Source: Terfezia claveryi
Taxonomy: Eukaryota; Ascomycota; Pezizomycetes; Pezizales; Pezizaceae
Assembly (NCBI GenBank): GCA_015179025.1
Contig: WHUX01000042.1
Span: 248,001-312,000, forward strand
Length of the DNA: 64,000 nt
Direction: 5' to 3'
Part shown: piece by piece, positions 10,901 through 22,658 of the stretch
Layout of the letters: every line of letters begins with the position of its first letter
How positions within the stretch are numbered: position 1 is the first letter of the stretch
Position numbers and translations under genes: made by a program
The notes under the pieces: generated by a model
Databases searched by the model: none
Told to the model about the DNA's origin: nothing
The model's input: the letters and a program-made list of their open reading frames with translations, nothing else

Positions 10901-13900
10901 TGCCGTGCCTTATTCATGATTGCATTAAATCGAAGATGGGGGCACTTGTGTCATGTATTACTCTCTATGGGCAAGTCAATCGAGAAACGGTGAGCAAGAC
11001 CCATCCAAATTGACTAATCCCGGAAACTCATGCTGTATATGAAGAATATGGTCATTTCAGCATCCGCTAGCACAGTTCGGCCTTCCGCATCACATCGTCA
11101 AGAAATTAGAGGAGAAGGAATCCACATCCTCTATTCAGTCACTTCGGGAGATGCAACCGGGGGAGATTGGGAACTTAGTGAATAATCAGACAATGGGCTA
11201 TAGCGTATCAAAGGTGCTTGACAACTTTCCTGATGTTTCTATCGAGGTAGAGATTGCACCCCTCAACCGAGACGTCCTGAGAGTAAAACTGTGGATTACC
11301 CCAGAGTTCAAATGGAACGATAAGATTCATGGGAAGTCCGAGAGCTTCTGGATTTGGGTCGAGAACTCTGACACCTCGGAAATATACCATTCAGAGTTCT
11401 TCATTCTAACTAAGAAGAAGTTGTATGATGAACACGAACTCAATTTTACAATTCCTCTATCTGATCCGCTGCCATCACAAATTTATGTGAGGGCAAGCTC
11501 AGATAGATGGCTGGGTGTGGAGACAGTTGAGGCAGTATCGTTCCAACATCTGATAAGACCAGATACTGAATCCGTCTACACCGAACTGCTCGACCTACAA
11601 CCACTGCCAATTACTGCATTAAAAAACCCTGTTTTGGAGGAGCTTTATGGTCAAAGATTCCGTTTTTTCAATCCCATGCAAACACAAATTTTTCATACAT
11701 TATATCACACTTCGGAGAATGTGCTGCTCGGATCTCCAACTGGTAGTGGAAAGACAATTGCCTGTGAGCTAGCGATGTGGCAGGCATTCAGGGACAAGCC
11801 AGGCTCGAAGGTGGTTTATATCGCGCCTATGAAGGCTCTAGTTCGGGAACGAGTAAAGGATTGGAAAGGACGTATTACTGGACCAATGGATAAGAAGCTG
11901 GTTGAACTTACAGGGGATAATACTCCAGATACAAGAACTATAAGTGATGCCGATATTATCATTACTACCCCCGAGAAGTGGGATGGTATCAGTCGTAGTT
12001 GGCAGACCAGGGATTACGTGAAGAAGGTGTCTCTAGTGATTATTGACGAGATTCATTTGTTGGGAGGCGACAGAGGTAAAAACACAGTGTTCCCTATATT
12101 AGAGAGCAATTTCTAACAAGAGCAGGCCCAATTTTGGAAATTATCGTATCGAGGATGAATTATATTGCCTCACAGACAGAGGGTTCTGTCCGCTTGATGG
12201 GTATGTCGACTGCCTGTGCAAATGCCTCTGATCTAGGAGATTGGCTTGGTGTGAAGAAGGGACTGTACAATTTTAGACACTCCGTTCGTCCAGTCCCGTT
12301 GGAAATATTTATTGATGGTTTCCCTGAACAGTCGGGGTTCTGCCCACTCATGCAATCCATGAACAGACCTGCGTTCCTTGCCATCAAGACGCATTCCCCA
12401 ACCAAGCCAGTAATCATATTTGTTGCTTCCCGAAGACAAACGAGGCTCACAGCTCGAGACTTGATTGCCTCTTGTGGTCTGGAGGACGATCCAAGACGAT
12501 TCTTGCATATGCCTGAACCAGAGCTTGACTTACATCTCGAGAAGGTCAAAGACGCAAGTGTAAAAGAGGCGCTGTCCTTTGGAATTGGATTGCATCATGC
12601 TGGTTTGGTTGAGAGCGACCGCCAGTTGGTAGAGGAGCTTTTTACCTTCAACAAAATCCAAGTTCTCGTAGCCACCAGTACGCTTGCTTGGGGTGTCAAT
12701 CTTCCGGCACATTTGGTTGTTGTGAAAGGAACACAGTTCTTTGATGCTAAAACGGAAGGATACAAGGACATGGACCTCACAGATGTTCTTCAGATGCTGG
12801 GGCGAGCGGGCCGTCCCCAATTCGATTCCTGTAAGTCTAATGTTACGTGCTAGGTGGATTCTTGAACTGAACACCTCTACAGCGGGAATTGCACGCATTT
12901 TCACCCAGGATGCAAAGAAAGAATTTTATAAGTACTTCCTACATACAGGTTTTCCAGTGGAATCATCCCTTCACAAGGTCGTCGATGACCATCTTGGTGC
13001 CGAAATAGCTGCCGGAACTATCCGAACGAAGCAAGACGCTCTGGATTACCTTACATGGACATTCTTCTTCAGACGGTTACACAAGAACCCTACATACTAT
13101 GGGTTGGAAATCAACTTAGAGGACCATGATAGTTCCTCCAGCCAGCTCATGGCAAATAATTACATGGTTCACCTAGTGAACAAGTCTGTCGACCAGCTTC
13201 AGCGCTCAGGATGTGCGATAACACACTCGAATGGAGATCTAGACTCGACTCCTCTTGGAAAGATTGCGTCGTACTATTATTTGGTAGATTTCAACCCCTC
13301 CTCACTATTTCAAATATGTGTATCTTATGCCTAATATCGGATACCATTTCAGTCCCATAAAACCGTGCGCAACCTTCTGAAGCGGGCAAAGCCGAATGCC
13401 ACCTTCGAAGATGCCTTAGCCTGGATGTGCACCGCTACCGAGTACGATGGTAAATATAACCTTTCTAGGTCACAGACATAGTTCGGTACTGACCGTTGAC
13501 TCCCCTAGAACTGCCCGTCAGGCACAACGAGGATTTAATAAACGTGGAACTTTCTAAGAACCTGCCCTTCAAGGCTCAACGGCTCAATTTGCCTCTGTGG
13601 GATCCACATGTTAAGGCCTTCCTGTTGATCCAGGCCTTCATGTCGAGAATAAACTTGCCAATTTCAGATTATATCACAGACCAGAACTCAGTACTTGACC
13701 AAAGCATTCGTATCATTCAGGTAATTTGCTACGAACCTAAGATAATATTAATGACGACTGACAGGAAATAAACAGGCATCAATTGATATTCTGGCTGAGT
13801 TGGGTTACCTCTCCAGCTGCCTGATGATGATTTCCCTTCTGGAATGTATCAAGCAAGCCCGCTGGCCTACGGACGGTCCTTTATCAATCCTGCCTGGCGT

Positions 13901-14544
13901 CGAAGTTTCAGAGGAAAATAAACGTATTGAAGACGGAACTATGCCTCCCGCATCCCTTGTCGAACTACCGACGCTTCCGCCCCCTACCCTGCAGGATATC
14001 GTCCGGTTATTTGGTATTCCCCGTGCTCATCAATCATCTGTAAGTGTCACTCGTTTCAGTTTCACAGCATTAGTGTACCACCTATCCCATGTATTTCAAT
14101 TTATTCCCATAAAATGTCCGCCTAATTAGTCCTTCGGACATTATCTGACTCATCTAAAATATACAGTTTCATAATGCAGTCGCGGCAATCCCCGACCTGG
14201 CTGTCAAGATTGTCAGTGCTTCGCCAGATAAGGTCGAAATTACGCTTATCCGGAAGAATCCGGCCCTAAATCCAGACTTCCGTATTTACGCGCCTAGATT
14301 CCCAAAGACGCAAACTGAAGGATGGTTTGTTATATTGGGTGATGTGAAGTCTGGTTCGATTTACGCTCTCAAGAGGGTAGGTTGGCCCTTGCAACAAAAA
14401 TGGACTGGGGGAAGCGGATTCAAGTCGATTGCGAATACAACATTGATGCTGCCACCGGGTTTCAGGCCAGGGATGAGTTTAACGGCGATTGTGGTTTCTG
14501 ATGGTTATCAGTTGGAGATCCGGCAAGAAGTTCATATCAGCTAG
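7918..14544 (+). CDS. SLH1: SLH1, tandem Ski2-like helicase (ASCC3 family)
   Basis: Helicase of the ribosome-quality-control trigger complex, which splits collided ribosomes. Thirteen exons, with introns at 8848-8900, 9021-9072, 9170-9223, 10109-10160, 10665-10715, 10990-11044, 12076-12125, 12831-12882, 13284-13352, 13450-13508, 13721-13775 and 14040-14166, give 1965 residues in one frame. The first cassette has APTGAGKT (split by intron 1), [41 protein letters not shown] and [10 protein letters not shown] Sec63-type domain follows. The second cassette has [38 protein letters not shown] and a second Sec63 domain that runs to the end. Both cassettes keep their Walker A and DExH motifs. The related helicase Brr2 was considered, but the N-terminus ([15 protein letters not shown]) and spacing fit SLH1. 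Confidence 0.94.
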
Positions 14545-14917
14545 GAGATTGTAAGCCTCGAGGAACGTTGAGAAGTAGTTGATGTACAATTACAGGTGCA
14601 CGATGTCCCTAGCCATGTGCAGTGGAACATACATAGATACACACTAGGTTGTAAAAATAAAGCCTTGTGATAACCCCAATTGACATATGGCGCATGATAA
14701 ATGAATTTGGTCAGTGGCTCCGAGATAATTTGCGGAAGGGTAAGAAAAATTGCGAAAAAAGGCATTCAAAACATTGATTATCGTAACATTTCTAATGTTC
14801 TTGGAAATGGAGGAAACGTAAATTACTGTTGTCTGAGATAGCATTAACAGGAAATTAAGAACCGAGAAAACGACAATGAATACTCCTGACGCCAATACAA
14901 TTCTTACAGTTCGAGGT
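14545..14917. other. convergent intergenic region
   Basis: Tail-to-tail spacer between SLH1 and the unknown minus-strand gene. It should hold both 3' untranslated regions and polyadenylation sites. Nothing else is seen. Confidence 0.4.
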
Positions 14918-16566
14918 TCACCTGTTCAGAGTTGTACTGGTAAATTCCGGAGGTGTCTGAATCCCAGCCGGTTTTGTCCTTTCCCGCACCACTGGTAGTA
15001 AGAGCTGCCTTTGTGAAATGGAAATTTGTCTCTGTATACTTTTCTGAGCAGCTATCATTAATTCCTCTTCTGTTCGAGGCGGCGACTGCTTTAGCAATGA
15101 TTGTTTTGGCGAAGCCTGCTTCAGTGACGATTTTGGCGAGTCCTTGATGATTGGGCTCCTTTCACATGCAGTGGAGTATTTCGTACTAGGAAAGGCCGAT
15201 CTAGAAAACCAGCAGTCGTCACCCTCGTCGAAGCTTCCATTCGCGCTGAGGGCAACGGATCCATTCGAATCCATGCAGTCTCCACCCGTCTCTAGTGTAA
15301 TTAAGTTGCGTGCAAGCTTTTTGCGCTTCTGTAAGACTACTGAGGGAATTGTGTCTGTCGTTCCTGCTAGGACGAATCCGGGGCCCGGGTGGGGATCACG
15401 TGTAAGCGCTGCTATTGTGTGGGATCGTCCCAGACGAGTATTGTTCTTTGGTGCTTCATACTTCGTAGCGACTGAGAATGAGGTTGTGAAGTCTGGTATA
15501 TTCGGCGTGGGAGTTGTTATTCGGCCAGAAGCTGTTGCATGTCGCTTGAGGGGCTCCAGCTGGAGTTTCAGTCGTCCCTATTGGAAGTAATATCATTAGC
15601 AGAACTTAATAATGTATTCATGAACACCATATATACCTTGCTGGTACTTCCACTGAGAACATCCTTTGATCTCCGTCGATCGTATAAGGACGTCTTTTGC
15701 GCATGCTGAATTTTTGTTGGGCTCTCGTCCCGCAATAGCCCACGGAACATAATGCTGTACCTCTCCATCTCTACTGTGGGAATTTCAACGTTAAGGAGCT
15801 GAGGCGAAGATCGACTTTTTGTTTTCTGATCCACTATCTTTCGCTCTTGTGATTTTTCCCTTTCAACTGTATTGACTGTAGGAATGCCCCCCGCGGTAGC
15901 TGCCGTCACTAGGGGTATACGGATGTGTCTTGGTTGTAGCGATGCTTCTTCCACTGGAATGTGTGCTGCTGGTGCTTTCTTGCTACCAAATAAAGCCCGC
16001 CCAAATAGTTTCCTCCAACCCCCTCTGTGGTCTCCATTGCAGCCATTGCTCTGCTTCTCATTCCAGTCTATATCCCCGCTGATGTCAAACGGCTCTGCGG
16101 GCAGGTAAAAGGAAGGTATTGATGTCGAGGCTGAATGTCCAGTAGCCTCTACTGTATCTCCTGTTCCTCGGATATAACTAGGTTTTTCTTTCGTAGGGCT
16201 TCCAATAGCAACGCCTACCCCTGCAGTATTTGGGCTACCTAAAGTAACTGGTGAAGAAGTTCCCGGCAGAAATGATTCCATGTATAGTCCGTGTGTGTGC
16301 CCAGGCAATGCTACACTCGCATTCCGTTCTGGCAAAATAGGAGATGCAACGAGCATTCCTTGACGTATTGTAACCCTCAAGTCCGCTATTGATTTTGATG
16401 GTGATAGCCGCTTGGGTTCTATAATAGTTCCAGCCCTTCTCCGCGTCAATTTATTTGGTGTATGTGGTGGAAATTGAGCCGAGGATCGGGGAGGCTCCTC
16501 ATCAGGGACCTCATATTTTGCCCTAAATTCCTTCGTTGATTTAGAACGGTGTAGCCGTCGTGCCAT
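14918..16566 (-). CDS. hypothetical basic, Ser/Thr/Pro-rich protein, 529 residues
   Basis: Not recognised. Two exons (16566-15637 and 15577-14918) with one clean 59-nt intron (GTATAT donor, AATAG acceptor) join in frame. The N-terminus MARRLHRSKSTKEFRAKYEV and the motif RRAGTIIEPKRLSPSKSIAD are basic and rich in S/T-P sites. Several further SP/TP sites follow (KDSPKSS, KQASPKQ, KQSPPR), and one segment reads GWRKLFGRALFGSKKAP. No membrane segment or enzyme motif is visible, and most of the protein is predicted disordered. The many S/T-P sites suggest regulation by proline-directed kinases, and the basic character a nuclear or cytoskeletal role; both are inference. The whole length lacks internal stops, so a real gene is likely. 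Confidence 0.75.
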
Positions 16567-17896
16567 AGCTCATAAAAGGCCGACTGAATCTAAACGCAAC
16601 GTCGACGGGAAAATGGAAAACGAAAACGGGTAGGTATGTATATACACAATAGAAAACCGCAGCGCACAAGGCTTAAAATGGAAAGTATCGAAACTGAAGA
16701 ACAGATAGAATATCCTTCGTAGTCTTGATGGAGTGGTGTGGGTTCTCTGATTAACTGGGAAAAACAGAAGAAAAGGGGCCTCTGGCTATGAATGAAGGAC
16801 TGTTTGAAAGAATGAGTGAGAAGATAACATTGGTATGCAAAGGATAAAGACTGAGTACGGATGAATGGGCGCAGCAATGAAGGAAGGTATGTGAGTTACG
16901 AAACAACCACTCTATCTATATAAATGAGAATAGGGTATGACGATAGTTACAAAACATGTAAACCTAGGTACCTAGCATGAAAGATACTGGGTTCTCGGAG
17001 GAGGAGGCACCTAATAATATCGGCAAAAGGGAGAAAATAATTATCCCCCAAACAATATACACCCTTTGGAGAGTAACGTCATGTCGATGGTAAGGTCTCA
17101 AAATTATGTGCCAGCGAAGTAGCCAATAGTGTGCTGTGTCCAATTAAGGAAGTGAAAACCTATAAAACCCTGGGAAAAAAGGGGGAGTAGTTTGTAATAA
17201 GTTGAGCGATCCTTGGGCGTTTCATGTTAAGCCATGCCATGAGCCTGGTCTGGTGCAAAGGTACCGTAGACCTATTTCTCTTGGTAAATTACCGTACTAG
17301 AGCATGGTGAAATGTGATATCGATTTAGGATGCTGGGTGTATGACTGCTTCTTCCCAGTTGAAGAGTCTACCGTAGCAAGTAGCTAGCTGGTTGATGAAA
17401 TCTATCCGGTCTAACCATCCATTCGCATGGTAGGTGAATGTCCATGGCCTGCCCTACCTAGGTAGTCACTTCATGCCCGGCAGTGCTTTTGTGACCAGCA
17501 AGTCATCCGTCGGATCGACCGCATAACCAAATTAAGAATCCACGTTCTGTTAACGCCACATACCACCACAAGTGAAGAAATATCTCATCTACTGTACCTA
17601 TCTGTCTTTGCCATCGCGCATTAAATCGAGCAATATGTCTCCTTATATACTTCATCCTCCATCCTGCTGCTGCCCATGCTATATCCTGCTTGAACCACAT
17701 CTTCTCGGGCTGATATACATATAGGTTTGACTGTACTTGATCAAGGGACGCCTTGGAATAACCTATGACCTGGAAACCTTCTCTTCTTCTATGCAGGGGA
17801 ATCGCCCTGCTGACCATCGTACACTCCTGACGACCGATCACCAACTGATTTAATCTAACTACAAATGGTGGTCACTTGCTAATTACAATCATGGAA
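16567..17896. other. long intergenic region
   Basis: No supported gene. It contains many CCTAGGTAC-like palindromic hexamers and octamers. An open frame on the minus strand (17503-17844) shows no known motif and no upstream support. The part next to 16567 should hold the promoter of the minus-strand gene. Confidence 0.4.
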
Positions 17897-17913
17897 ATTG
17901 TAGTTAGCAAGTG
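17873..17913. repeat. 17-bp inverted repeat, hairpin-like
   Basis: The arms CACTTGCTAATTACAAT (17873-17889) and ATTGTAGTTAGCAAGTG (17897-17913) are reverse complements with one mismatch and a 7-base spacer. Related sequence recurs inverted at about 18788-18815 and again at about 18868-18886, so this looks like transposon termini back to back. Confidence 0.7.
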
Positions 17914-18815
17914 CAGCACCCACTCTGATTACTGTAGCCAGTCTCCCAGTTCATGAACTCCAAATTTGAGAGTGCATTTATGAGATGAATCAAGATTGAA
18001 ATTGATTTCTGGACATCACCATCATATGATCCAAACACCAACAAATTTCAAAGATCTAAAGACCTCTCTTAACCTGACATATAAAATATTTGATTCGAAC
18101 ATCGCAAGACCTCCCCTGATCCCAACGTCATATGTTCTCCAACACGACATACTATATCTCTCCTCTACAGACAGACAGGAACGCCCCCTGGGTCAACGAG
18201 GGTGTTGAACGACTTGTTGCATGGATGGAAGAACATCAGGAGACTACTTGGGAAACAGACAGCATGGCACAAAGACGTAAGTGATCGGATCTTTGCAGAG
18301 GATGAGTGGATCACAGTTAAGCGGATTAAGGAGAAGGCTCAACATATGAAGAATTCTTGGAGTAAAGCGAGCAAAATTCGAGAGCAGTCTGGAGAAGGAG
18401 TACGAGCTGAAGATCAAGTTCCAACTTTCAATGCTTTATTAGAATCGAAATGTCCATGTTTTGGAGGTTGGTTGATATCTGGGGAACAGGGCCAAATGTA
18501 GTCCGGTTGGCACGGCCAAATGCAGCTGCAATGGTTTTAGGTGATTCTTTTACAGATACCCCTCAAGCATCAGCCAATGACAATATAGCTCAGATAGTTC
18601 ATAGATCATCCCTAATATCATAGAATCTGGAGATGTTTTATTCTTGGTATCACATATAAGCAGGTCAATGATCTGTATGATGCGTTTCATATTATCAAGA
18701 GACCACGTTGTGTTGTTCGGGGAAAACTTTGTCTGTAGAGATTATGTACTGTATGGGTGGCAATTAGAATTCTAGGAGCTATTATTAGGGGTGTCAGTCA
18801 CTTGTTAATCTCAAT
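17897..18815. mobile_element. possible degenerate PIF/Harbinger-like element
   Basis: Imperfect inverted termini (left from ATTGTAGTTAGCAAGTG, right ending CACTTGTTAATCTCAAT) bound about 920 bases holding a Myb/SANT-like gene remnant. PIF/Harbinger transposons carry such a Myb-type partner gene and duplicate a three-base TWA target, and TTA/TAA lies next to both CAAGTG ends. No transposase is recognised inside. The borders and class are uncertain, because similar termini also occur just outside on both sides. Confidence 0.4.
18186..18623 (+). pseudogene. Myb/SANT-like DNA-binding protein, frameshifted
   Basis: The sequence begins PWVNEGVERLVAWMEEHQET, then shifts frame to KDVSDRIFAEDEWITVKRIK and EKAQHMKNSWSKASKIREQS, then GVRAEDQVPTFNALLESKCP, and shifts again to FWRLVDIWGTGPNVVRLARP. 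The spaced Trp residues and the helix pattern fit the fungal Myb/SANT-like (trihelix-type) family, usually found as many dispersed copies. Two frame breaks and a short C-terminal part show it is no longer functional. It lies inside the inverted termini described above, which argues for a transposon origin. Confidence 0.7.
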
Positions 18816-19634
18816 TTTTTTATTTTAGGATTAGTTCATTCCTGCCAAGGCTCTTACCAACAATTTCCATAATAAGCAAGTGACCATCCCCAATAGGCCA
18901 TTTTTCAGAGACCGAGATCTGTCTGAACGAGCCAAGGCGAAATTGGGCATGGGTGGCAGGAGCCTCTAACGGAGGAAAACGGCGAGTACCTCTATACCCA
19001 GTCATCAAAGATTTTGTGCTCAAGCATGCCTTGACGAGTTTCGAGAATTGGGAGTCACGGTGAAGGTATTGGAGCCTAGACGCGCAATAAGGCGATTGCC
19101 AATAATTCATATGTATTGAATATGGCATATGCCCAGAATCAGCTACGCAACGCATTCCAGAATCTCACGTCTTTATAGACGTCTTTGTTCTATATGGTTC
19201 AAATTCATAAACTGGGCATATTCCCTGTATGCTTACATATATTTGTGGTCCATATACCACGTGAGAGTATCAGCCTATAATACATCTACTTTTGATACCC
19301 ATATCCTGAAATGTCGAGTTTTATCGAAACTTGATACAAGGGTCTTGGATCGGACGTTCACCAACGGTATGGAGGAAGCCAAGATCAAAGTCAGGAATAT
19401 CCCTCCTGACTTTATTTTCCATCAACTGCAATGAGATGGATGTGTCCATCGAAAAAGTCACTTTCATAGCCAACATGGAAGCTAATCACGGCCAAACGCC
19501 CAAACACCCGGCCACAAAAGACCAAACGGTGAATCAGAGAAGGAAATCTGCTAACAGAGCATAATCGAAAGACCGCCAAAAAAAAAAAAGTCAAAGCAGA
19601 AGACGAGCGTAACTCTCAAGCTTCTTCTTCTGCT
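18816..19634. other. intergenic, possible transposon debris
   Basis: It holds a further inverted terminus at about 18868-18886 and short open frames without reliable motifs. A minus-strand frame reading ADSGHMPYSIHMNYWQSPY faintly recalls a Harbinger transposase segment, but the match is too weak to call. Confidence 0.35.
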
Positions 19635-21776
19635 TCACTTGCTCAGTCTTTCCCTCCCCCAATCCAATCCCTTCTTGAAGGCCGCCAACTGCGCCAACTC
19701 CTCATATCCCGCTCCCATGTACAGGTCACACTCTTTCACCGGTTTGCGCTTGGAGCCAGTGACGTGCAATCCCACCTTGCACTCCAACCCCAGCTTCATA
19801 TACGGATCGACCTCAGTAGGGCCCCCTCCCAGCCGTGTAAGAATATCCAGCACTACATCGCAGTGCGGATGTCTCTCATTATTGAACCCGTCTCTATTGA
19901 GGAACCCCGGTGCATGGCTAATCCCAAGTCGACATTCATGCACGTACAGCTCCAGTTTGTTTTGTTTTGGAATTTTAGCAGCGAGTTGTTTGGGACAGAA
20001 GGACCGCTTGTACCGGTCGGCATGCTTTGCCATTGCTAAACCGGTGTCGAGCCATACTTGCTCCGTCTCTTCACCCCAGCCTACGGGACCACACGAGCAA
20101 GGAAGAGATTTCTTCTCCGAATACTGGTTGAAGTCATCCCATAGGGTGTAGTCGTCCAAAGGCGTGCTCTGGTGGAACCTGTCATTGACGCAGACCGGCA
20201 AGTAGAATGCTCCAGGTGTTGACGCATCAAGGAAGTTCTGGGGGGATATCATCTCCTCATCGTTCATAAACTTTGCATGGGCATAATCTTTCCCGGGGGC
20301 ACCCTTGGACAGTATATACGTCTTGTAACTAGATATGATAATGTCCTCAGGTGAGACTAAGAAAGGCCAATCCCCCATTGAATCAACACCGAATGGCTCT
20401 TCGCAATGATGACGCCACCAGAATCCTCGACCTGCCCACTTGCTCATGTAGCATACACGACCGTCAATACAGGCTTTGAGGTTTTGTGGACCACGGGAGT
20501 CGTTCTCGCAAGTGAAGGCGTTCATGTCTCTGGTGCAGTGGATGAATACACCTTGTGACTTGAGAGCTTCAGAGAGAATACGGAATTTGAGAGCATCCGT
20601 GAGGCGTTTCTCAATGTTGGGGCCAGACCACTGATGGAGCATTTGGGCGCTGACGGAAAGGAAGGAGCCGGACTCGAGAATCTTTTGGAGCATGGTAGTA
20701 CCATCGCTTTCCACCAACCTGCCACTGAAGAACTCTATAATACTCTCTGCGTTCTTTGCTCGGCTTTCACTAACCAGCTGGCTCACTAGAAGACCCAGTT
20801 CCGCAACGTTGTGTACTTGCGCCTTTTCGTAGCCTTCCCACGACCAGAACTCTATTGCTGGGATTCCGAGAATAGGTATGCCATTACCAATGGCATTGTA
20901 TCCAACTTTCAGCCAATTTCCAGCAGCCTTTGCCTTGATGATCTTCTCTTGGAGTTCCTTCTTCTGGTTGATCAGCAGCAAGTTCACTTCGTCTGCTGCA
21001 ATCCCCGTGAGAGTTGTCTCACCCTTTTCCAACGCATCGAGCTTGTGCTGAAGAACATTTTCCGCATGGTGGAAGGGAACCAGAGGAATGAAAGTGGTGA
21101 ACATGAAGGTGATGAATGAGCTCATTAAGCCAATTGTTAACTTGAATACACGGTCATGTGGTGTCTCGTTTGTCCAGAAAAATTTGAGAGACATCGCATC
21201 ACTCCATTGTCCAACATTCACTTGCGCAGCCAGCATTGCTCGATCTGCAATCTCCATCACCTCAAGGTAGTGCCTCGCCGCGGTTAGGATGAAATACACT
21301 GCACGGGCTTCGGCAGGGTCTTGAATAAGACTGACCACCTCGTTGCAGCTAACCATGCAAGCGTGGCTCTGACCCATGGAGCAGTGATACTCCTGTCTCC
21401 CGAGGTAATGCTGAGCCAGAGACCCAACGAGACCACGAGCAACATAGTCTTTGTTGCCTGTATTCTCCAAGGCAAAATTCTTGAGCAATGTGGACGCCTT
21501 TGAGTCCCTCCAGTTTGCTATTGTGAGATCAAACTTTGGTGTCTTGCATACGGTGGCGGCAGTTGTGGAAAACTTTTTTGGCTGTTTGGGAAGTCTGACA
21601 GCCCTCATCACCTCGGTTGTGGCATTGGCAAGAGGGGCATGTTCAATGAATACACCGTCCATGGGGTTTGACCAGCCATTCCCAGCATCATTGTTCGCTG
21701 CCAAAACAGCCAGTGGCCACGCCAGGTAGAATACCCAAGTGAGGCGAGCCACGAAGTGTGCAATATTGATGAGCAT
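19635..21776 (-). CDS. large secreted protein of unknown function, 713 residues
   Basis: A single uninterrupted frame. The start MLINIAHFVARLTWVFYLAW with PLAVLAANND after it is a good signal peptide, with likely cleavage after AVLA. A central stretch (about residues 210-235, LTIGLMSSFITFMFTTFIPL) is strongly hydrophobic, and another lies near 310 (GNGIPILGIPAIEF). The C-terminal half is rich in Cys (CTRDMNAFTC, CIDGRVC, CSCGPVGWG, CDLYMG), which suggests disulfide bonds outside the cell. One segment reads KWAGRGFWWRHHCEEPFG. The layout resembles large secreted proteins seen in many filamentous ascomycetes that carry only a domain of unknown function; I cannot name it with confidence. No catalytic motif is visible. 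The intronless structure is unusual next to its neighbours. Confidence 0.8.
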   Translation of the reverse strand: MLINIAHFVARLTWVFYLAWPLAVLAANNDAGNGWSNPMDGVFIEHAPLANATTEVMRAVRLPKQPKKFSTTAATVCKTPKFDLTIANWRDSKASTLLKNFALENTGNKDYVARGLVGSLAQHYLGRQEYHCSMGQSHACMVSCNEVVSLIQDPAEARAVYFILTAARHYLEVMEIADRAMLAAQVNVGQWSDAMSLKFFWTNETPHDRVFKLTIGLMSSFITFMFTTFIPLVPFHHAENVLQHKLDALEKGETTLTGIAADEVNLLLINQKKELQEKIIKAKAAGNWLKVGYNAIGNGIPILGIPAIEFWSWEGYEKAQVHNVAELGLLVSQLVSESRAKNAESIIEFFSGRLVESDGTTMLQKILESGSFLSVSAQMLHQWSGPNIEKRLTDALKFRILSEALKSQGVFIHCTRDMNAFTCENDSRGPQNLKACIDGRVCYMSKWAGRGFWWRHHCEEPFGVDSMGDWPFLVSPEDIIISSYKTYILSKGAPGKDYAHAKFMNDEEMISPQNFLDASTPGAFYLPVCVNDRFHQSTPLDDYTLWDDFNQYSEKKSLPCSCGPVGWGEETEQVWLDTGLAMAKHADRYKRSFCPKQLAAKIPKQNKLELYVHECRLGISHAPGFLNRDGFNNERHPHCDVVLDILTRLGGGPTEVDPYMKLGLECKVGLHVTGSKRKPVKECDLYMGAGYEELAQLAAFKKGLDWGRERLSK

Positions 21777-22658
21777 TGCTGATAGAAGGACTCTGCTCTG
21801 TTGCAGCGCTGGGAATATCGCCTTGTTCGAGTGTTACGGACGGGATATCTTACCAGTATATATATAATAGCTGGGACCAACCAACCCCCCTGCTTTGAAT
21901 CACCCATGTGAGCAGCATTCAAAAGACTCTACAACTGGGAGGCATTGCTATCACGAGCGTGGGACTTTTTTGGAATCGTTGGGAAGATGCGACGGGAGAA
22001 GGCTCTGCGAAATGCAAAATGTAGAGCTAGAAATGTTTAAAAAAAAGCACTCCCCTCAATTGGGGGAAAAAGGGGGGAAGGTTATAACCCTACAGATGCC
22101 CCAGACAGTGCTGTGAGCTCCCGGGGGGAAACCTTTGGACATCGCTTAGCGACAAAACTTTATGATTGTAAGTGATCATTTCTTGTCGTTACCCTCAACT
22201 CGTATATCAACTTCAGAGTCCGACTACCGCGCAAAGAGAGCGACTCAATTACCTTTCAATTTCCAACATAAAAGCTTTAAAGTTTGCGACCTTTCGAGCT
22301 ATGTATATATTGACCTTATAGTTATAGCATCCACCCATATGATTTCGATAGAAAAAAAACCGTTAATGTTGACACCCCCAAGTCGCTTTTAAGTTTTCCA
22401 TCCACAGATCTACAGCCCGCAACGGAAAGCATGATATTCCCAACATTGAAGCCCCCATGTGTTACCCATATGCCGGCCTAACCAAGCCTACAATGTATAA
22501 TCATGGTATCAGCAGTTAGCTGCTGAGTATCCCCCGTGGCCATGCGAAAATTCATGAGAATTTGGTACTGAATGTTTACCGGTACCGAAGTATACAGTCT
22601 AGTTTTATTTTCTTGGCAGCCCCACCTTCCCCTCCCCCTCTCCCCTAATATCTTTAAA
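21777..22658. other. intergenic region
   Basis: Upstream of the secreted-protein gene (its promoter side) and before the OPRT copy. A run of A/T is present and no gene is supported. A pyrimidine-rich tract just before 22659 resembles a fungal core promoter. Confidence 0.4.

Noticed and set aside
16590..16877. Minus-strand open frame upstream of the unknown basic protein
   Set aside because: Low-complexity, hydrophobic by chance, and lies in the likely promoter/leader.
17503..17844. Minus-strand open frame of 113 codons
   Set aside because: No motif, no good start context and no partner exons.
18820..19155. Possible Harbinger transposase segment on the minus strand (ADSG and PY pattern)
   Set aside because: The match is only a few residues; the rest does not follow the family.
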